Assembly (NCBI RefSeq): GCF_902729425.1
Contig: NZ_CACVCH010000001.1
Location: forward strand, 193,501-257,500
DNA: 64,000 nt
Reading direction: 5' to 3'
Source of the DNA: Magnetospirillum sp. SS-4
GTDB taxonomy: Bacteria > Pseudomonadota > Alphaproteobacteria > Rhodospirillales > Magnetospirillaceae
Shown here: positions 59,970 through 64,000 of the stretch, piece after piece
Layout: every line of letters begins with the position of its first letter
Numbering within the stretch: the first letter of the stretch is position 1
Translations under genes and position numbers: made by a program
Notes under the pieces: model-generated
What the model saw: the letters and a program-made list of their open reading frames with translations, nothing else
The model's database searches: none
What the model was told of the DNA's origin: nothing

Positions 59970-61573
59970 GCCTGCTCCTCGTCCTGTCGCCCTTGCGCCG
60001 CCACCGGCAGCGTGAACCGGAACGAACATCCGCCGGGGCCGTTGGCGGCCAACCGCAGAGTTCCCCCATGCGCCTCGATAATAGTACGGCTGATTGAAAG
60101 CCCCAAGCCCATGCCTTCGGCCTTGGTGGTGGAAAACGGCTGGAACAGCCTGTCGCGCTGTTCATCCGGCATGCCGGGGCCATTGTCCGACACCTCGATC
60201 TCCACCTGATCCGGTCCCATCCGGCGGGCGGCCAGCCGAATCTCGCCGAAGGACGGGGCGGAGGGCGCGGCCGCCAGTGCCTCGACGGCGTTGCGGATCA
60301 GATTGACCAGAACCTGCTGGACCTGGACGGAATCGGCCAGGACCCTGGGCAGCCCCCGTTCCACCACGATGTCCAGGGAAATACCGGCCCGGCCGCATTC
60401 CCGGCGCATCAGGGTCGCCGCCTCGCCCATCAGCTCCGACGGCGGACAGGGACGGGGATGGAGCTCCCCCCGGCCGATGAATTCCCGCAGGGTCCGGATG
60501 ATCATGCCGGCGCGCTCGGCCTGGGCGGCGGCACCATCCAGGGCGGCCCGGACCTTGTCGGGATCGCCGTCGGGCCGGGCCATCAGCCGCCGGGCGGCGC
60601 GGGTGTAGGAAATGGTGGCGGCCAGGGGCTGGTTCAACTCGTGCGCCAGCGCCGCCGCCATCTCGCCGACGGTGGACAGGCGGGCATAGCGGGTCTGGCG
60701 GTCGAGATGCTCGCGCAGCCTGTCCTCGGCATGGCGCCGTCCGCTGACCGCCGCTCCCAGGAACAGGGTCGACAGGGTCAGGGACAGCATGCGGAACTGA
60801 TAGGCGGTGACGGAATCCACGCTGCTCACCACCAGCGCGAAGGCGGCGGCGATGACCGAGTGCATCACCACATTGATGGCGATGGCGCCGATCAGGCCGA
60901 ACCGGGTGGCGACCCAGATGCCCGGCAGGAACAGCAGGAAGAACAGTTGGAGCCCGCCGGCCGACATGCGGCCGACATTGAGCCACAGCACCACCGCCGT
61001 CACCACCGTCAGCAGGCCGGTCTCGACCAGCCGTCGCGACGGCAGCCGTCCGGACGGAACGCGCAGAGCCAGCAAGGCCGGCGCCACCACCATCACCCCG
61101 ATCACGTCGCCGATCCAGGAGCGGGCGACGATGGGGTGAATCTGGGCGATCGGGGGAGGATTGCTTCCCCAGATCACCACCACCTGGGCCATGCCATGGA
61201 CCAGGGCGGTCAGGGCGACGACGACGATCAGGATGAACAGGTCGTACAGGCCGCCCAGCCGGATGTCGATGCTGCGGCGCAGGAAGGCCGCCGCCGTTCC
61301 CCAGCAGGCCAGCACCAGCGCCGCTTCCACCACCGCCTCGGCGAGGGTGGGGGAATGAGCGCCGAACACCAGCGAGGCGCCGGCCTCGCCCAGGATCACC
61401 ACCGCCGAGAACCGCCAGCCGCCCAGCAGCAGCGCGGCAAGGGCGATGCCGGACGACGGGTCCCAGGGGGCCACGTTGTGCGGCAGGTGATGGGGGATGT
61501 GCTCCAACCCCTCCAGCAGCACATAGGCGAGGGTCAGCGCCACCCCGGACGGCAGGGAGCCACGGAGCGGCAT
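59966..61573 (-). CDS. MASE1-domain sensor histidine kinase (pair 2)
   Basis: A 535-residue kinase with an N-terminal MASE1 membrane sensor of about eight helices (roughly 1-285, beginning LTLAYVLLEGLEHIP), then HisKA of the DctB/FixL-like type with ALAHELNQPLA near residue 320 and a HATPase domain (NLIRNAVEAL, DNGPGMP, MGLGLSI). The ATG at 61573 overlaps the stop of the upstream regulator (TGATG). MASE1 kinases in related bacteria sense oxygen, aromatic or membrane-borne signals; the signal here is unknown. Confidence 0.9.
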   Translation of the reverse strand: MPLRGSLPSGVALTLAYVLLEGLEHIPHHLPHNVAPWDPSSGIALAALLLGGWRFSAVVILGEAGASLVFGAHSPTLAEAVVEAALVLACWGTAAAFLRRSIDIRLGGLYDLFILIVVVALTALVHGMAQVVVIWGSNPPPIAQIHPIVARSWIGDVIGVMVVAPALLALRVPSGRLPSRRLVETGLLTVVTAVVLWLNVGRMSAGGLQLFFLLFLPGIWVATRFGLIGAIAINVVMHSVIAAAFALVVSSVDSVTAYQFRMLSLTLSTLFLGAAVSGRRHAEDRLREHLDRQTRYARLSTVGEMAAALAHELNQPLAATISYTRAARRLMARPDGDPDKVRAALDGAAAQAERAGMIIRTLREFIGRGELHPRPCPPSELMGEAATLMRRECGRAGISLDIVVERGLPRVLADSVQVQQVLVNLIRNAVEALAAAPSAPSFGEIRLAARRMGPDQVEIEVSDNGPGMPDEQRDRLFQPFSTTKAEGMGLGLSISRTIIEAHGGTLRLAANGPGGCSFRFTLPVAAQGRQDEEQA

Positions 61574-62175
61574 CAGCGGGTCCGCGACAGCATGGTGGCC
61601 AGCTCCACCGCGGTTCTCACCCCCATCTTCTCGAACACATGGGCGCGATGGACCTCGACCGTCCGCATGGTGATGCCCAGATCGTCGGCGATGACCTTGT
61701 TCAGCCGGCCGGCCAGAACCAGATCCATCACCTGACGCTCGCGCTGGGTCAGGCTGTCCAGGCGGGCGGCCACCGAGGCGGCGCCGGCGTCGCTCTCGCG
61801 CCGGGCGCTGTCCCAGATCAGGGCCTCGATCACCTTGTCGACCAGGTCGTTGTCGTTGAAGGGTTTCTCGATGAAGTCCCGCGCCCCCTTCTTCATGGCG
61901 GAAACCGCCATGGGAACATCGCCATGGCCGGTCAGGAAGATCACCGGCAGACACGACCCCAGATCCAGCAGCCGGTCGAACAGTTCGGGGCCGGTCATGC
62001 CGTCCATGCGGATGTCCAGCACCAGACAGCCGCATCGCTGCGCCGACCAGCCCGCCAGGAAGGTCTCGGCCGAGGCGAAGGTCTCGACCGTCACGCCGCG
62101 CGACTGGAACAGCCAGGCCAGCGCGTCCCGGATCGCCTCGTCGTCATCGACGATGTAGACCACCCCTGAACTCAT
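61573..62175 (-). CDS. FixJ-family response regulator (pair 1)
   Basis: A 200-residue regulator similar in build to the one at 59328: receiver with D54 (LVLDIRMDGM), YIVDDDE pocket and EKPF lysine, followed by a LuxR-type HTH (LTQRERQVMDLVLAGRLNKVIADDLGIT region). The ATG at 62175 overlaps the stop of the upstream kinase by four bases, and the stop overlaps the MASE1 kinase start. Partner is the PAS kinase directly upstream. Confidence 0.9.
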   Translation of the reverse strand: MSSGVVYIVDDDEAIRDALAWLFQSRGVTVETFASAETFLAGWSAQRCGCLVLDIRMDGMTGPELFDRLLDLGSCLPVIFLTGHGDVPMAVSAMKKGARDFIEKPFNDNDLVDKVIEALIWDSARRESDAGAASVAARLDSLTQRERQVMDLVLAGRLNKVIADDLGITMRTVEVHRAHVFEKMGVRTAVELATMLSRTR

Positions 62176-64000
62176 GGCCGCTTCTCCGGCAAGGTGAACA
62201 GAAAGGCGCTGCCGCCGTCGGGATTGGGCTCGAACCACAACCGCCCCCGATGGGATTCGATGATGGAGCGGCAGATGTTCAGGCCCATGCCCATGCCATC
62301 CTCCTTGGTGCTGAAGAACGGGGTGAACAGGCTGTCGGCCACCTCCGGCGGAATGCCGCAGCCGGTATCGGCGATGCGGACCAGCGCCTGCCCGTCCTCG
62401 GCGGAGACCCGGACGGACAATATCCGTTCGGGCCGGGGCGATTGCCCCATGGCCTCCATGGCGTTGCGGGTCAGGTTCAGCACCACCTGCTCGATCAGGA
62501 TGCGGTCGGCCATCACCCGCGGCGATGGATTGTCCAGGTCAAGATCGACGTGGATGCAGCGCTTGCGGGCCTCGGCCTCCAGGAAGCCGACGGCGCCCTC
62601 GACCACGTCGTTGAGGGCGCAATTGACCGCCGCGGGCTCGCTCTTGCGCACGAAATCGTGGATGCGGCGGATGATCTTGCCGGCACGGCGCGCCTGCTCG
62701 CCCAGCTTGGCGATGGGGGGGGTCAGCTCGGCGGCGTCGACATCGCCGGCGGCCAGACGGTTGAGGCAGCCGGTGGCGTAGCTGGCGATGGCCGACAGCG
62801 GCTGGTTCAATTCGTGGGCCAGGGTCGAGGCCATCTCGCCCATGGTGATCAGCCGGGCGGTGCGTTGCAGCTTGTCCTGCTGCTGGCGCGCCATCTCTTC
62901 CGAGTGCTTGCGCTCGGTGATGTCGAGGACCGAGGCCATCCAGCCGGTATGGCGGCCGTCGGAATCGATCAGCGGCGCCTCGTAGATCAGGGCGTGGAAG
63001 CGTTCGCCGTCCTTGCGCCGGAACACGATCTCGAACCCGTCGGGCGGCGCGTCGCCGCGCAGCACCGCCTGATGCAGGGCCAGGGTCCGCTCGATATCCT
63101 CCGGCACCCAGTACGGCATGGGCGGCATCGCCCCCACCAGTTCGTCGGCCGACCATCCCACCATGCGGCAGAACGCCGGATTGACATAGGTGATGCGTCC
63201 CTGAAGGTCGCGGGCCCGCATGCCGACGGTCAGCGAATCCTCCATGGCCTTGCGGAAGGCGTGTTCGGTTCTCAGCGCCTGTTCGGCCTGCTGGCGTCGC
63301 ATGACGTGGCGGCGCAGCGCCCACAGGCTCCACACCGCCGACAGGGCCAGCGCCAGGATGGCGGCCGCCAGGACGTTGCGGGCCAGATGGGGGTTGACGC
63401 GGTGGACGGTGGCGAGCAGTTGCAGCCCCTGGCCGGGCGGCTCGAAACGGACCTGATAGCTGAGCCCGCCTCCGGTGGTCGGCACCTGGGCCTTGGCCGC
63501 GAGCACGGTTCCGTTGCCGTCGATCACCTCCAGGCGGTAGGTCTGGGTGAACCACCACGGCACATGATGGGTCAGCATGTCGTCCAGGGAGAATATTCCG
63601 GCGACGGTTCCGGCGAATCTGCCGGAGACGAAGATCGGCACATGGGTCTCGAAGACGCTGCCGCGTCCATCCAGCAGGAAGGGCGGTCCGTAGACCGGAT
63701 GGCCGATGGTTCGGGCCAGGGTGAAGGTGTCGTGCCAGACCGGATCGACGCCGCCGTCCTGGCCCTCGGCCGGGGGCGAGGTCCGAAGGACGGTTCCGCC
63801 GGCGTCGCGCACGATGATGCGCTCGATCTCCGGGGCATTGGCGATCATGGTCCCGGCCTGAAGCGGGAACGCCCCGGATTCCAGTCCCTCGCGCCCCAGC
63901 AGGTCGGCCAGATGGCGCAGCTTCTCGGCGTTGGAGGTCAGGTTGAAATGCAGGTTCTGCTCGACCCACAGCACGTCCTGGATCAGGGAGCGGGTCTCGT
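62172..64000 (-). CDS. DctS-like PAS sensor histidine kinase (5' end beyond window)
   Basis: At least 608 residues; the frame is still open at the right edge, so the start lies outside. Visible order: a periplasmic Cache-type sensor ending at about 220, one transmembrane helix, a PAS domain (MRARDLQGRITYVNPAFCRMVGW split over 260-280; then FRRKDGERFHALIYEAP), HisKA with TLAHELNQPLSAIASYATGCL around 395, and a HATPase domain (NLTRNAMEAM, DTGCGIPP, GMGMGLNI). The layout resembles DctS, a C4-dicarboxylate sensor. Overlaps its regulator by four bases. Confidence 0.88.
   Translation of the reverse strand, partial: ETRSLIQDVLWVEQNLHFNLTSNAEKLRHLADLLGREGLESGAFPLQAGTMIANAPEIERIIVRDAGGTVLRTSPPAEGQDGGVDPVWHDTFTLARTIGHPVYGPPFLLDGRGSVFETHVPIFVSGRFAGTVAGIFSLDDMLTHHVPWWFTQTYRLEVIDGNGTVLAAKAQVPTTGGGLSYQVRFEPPGQGLQLLATVHRVNPHLARNVLAAAILALALSAVWSLWALRRHVMRRQQAEQALRTEHAFRKAMEDSLTVGMRARDLQGRITYVNPAFCRMVGWSADELVGAMPPMPYWVPEDIERTLALHQAVLRGDAPPDGFEIVFRRKDGERFHALIYEAPLIDSDGRHTGWMASVLDITERKHSEEMARQQQDKLQRTARLITMGEMASTLAHELNQPLSAIASYATGCLNRLAAGDVDAAELTPPIAKLGEQARRAGKIIRRIHDFVRKSEPAAVNCALNDVVEGAVGFLEAEARKRCIHVDLDLDNPSPRVMADRILIEQVVLNLTRNAMEAMGQSPRPERILSVRVSAEDGQALVRIADTGCGIPPEVADSLFTPFFSTKEDGMGMGLNICRSIIESHRGRLWFEPNPDGGSAFLFTLPEKRP

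Overview
The window is 64 kb of GC-rich, densely packed bacterial chromosome from a denitrifying alphaproteobacterium. The gene complement (nor accessory genes, sdhCDAB, a KdsD-LptCAB-RpoN-PtsN block, AcnB, legionaminic-acid-type genes, many PAS/MASE1 kinases, a probable CtrA box) fits Rhodospirillales, most likely Magnetospirillum/Paramagnetospirillum or a near relative. That placement is inference from gene content; no magnetosome genes, rRNA or CRISPR arrays are present.

Layout. 1-3.5 kb: the 3' part of a nitric oxide reductase operon (norQ-norD-norE-norF-like; norCB would lie off the left edge). 3.5-4.6 kb: a small accessory patch with a decayed toxin-antitoxin remnant, a DUF1508 gene and tRNA-Gln(CTG). 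4.6-7.3 kb: ZapE, a DHH phosphoesterase and a small lipoprotein. 7.4-11.2 kb: sdhCDAB on the minus strand, divergent from rpmG (L33). 11.3-18 kb: a minus-strand run of esterase, FIST-domain (NosP-like) protein, EnvZ-like kinase, ParA-like ATPase, Cache-type kinase and diguanylate cyclase. 18-21.2 kb: YbbA/YbbP-type ABC transporter, head-to-head with the esterase. 21.2-25.4 kb: SDR, TIM-barrel isomerase and methyltransferase, opposed to a heparinase II/III-like protein. 25.4-31.7 kb: TetR regulator, then kdsD-lptC-lptA-lptB-rpoN-ptsN. 31.7-39.3 kb: extensin-like lipoprotein, YbjQ, Mog, AddA, CbiB/CobD and CobQ. 39.4-42.8 kb: GNAT, a winged-helix regulator, LegB and LegC. 43.2-48.6 kb: acnB, hbd, etfA and etfB. 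48.8-53.7 kb: uvrB, tldD and a DUF3422 gene. 53.8-56.8 kb: tRNA-Gly(GCC), then CnoX/YbbN, LON-domain protein, Trm112-like, DUF971 and YbaK. 56.9-59.3 kb: ArnT-like glycosyltransferase and PAP2 phosphatase. 59.3-64 kb: two tandem kinase/FixJ-type regulator pairs, the last kinase cut by the window edge.

How the parts work together. Respiratory and central carbon genes (nor, sdh, acnB, etf, hbd) are mixed with envelope genes (Lpt transport, KdsD for Kdo, ArnT/PAP2, LegB/LegC, extensin-like) and with an unusually large share of signalling genes. The most suggestive unit is the FIST/kinase/ParA/kinase/GGDEF run, which could link nitric oxide or another small ligand to c-di-GMP in an organism that also makes NO reductase. 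Regulatory DNA that can be read directly includes a TetR operator-like palindrome, a TTAA-N7-TTAA CtrA-type box beside a perfect 15-bp inverted repeat, TGC-N3-GCA (PhaR-type) sites, and several strong intrinsic terminators. A palindromic dispersed-repeat-like element separates etfB from etfA.
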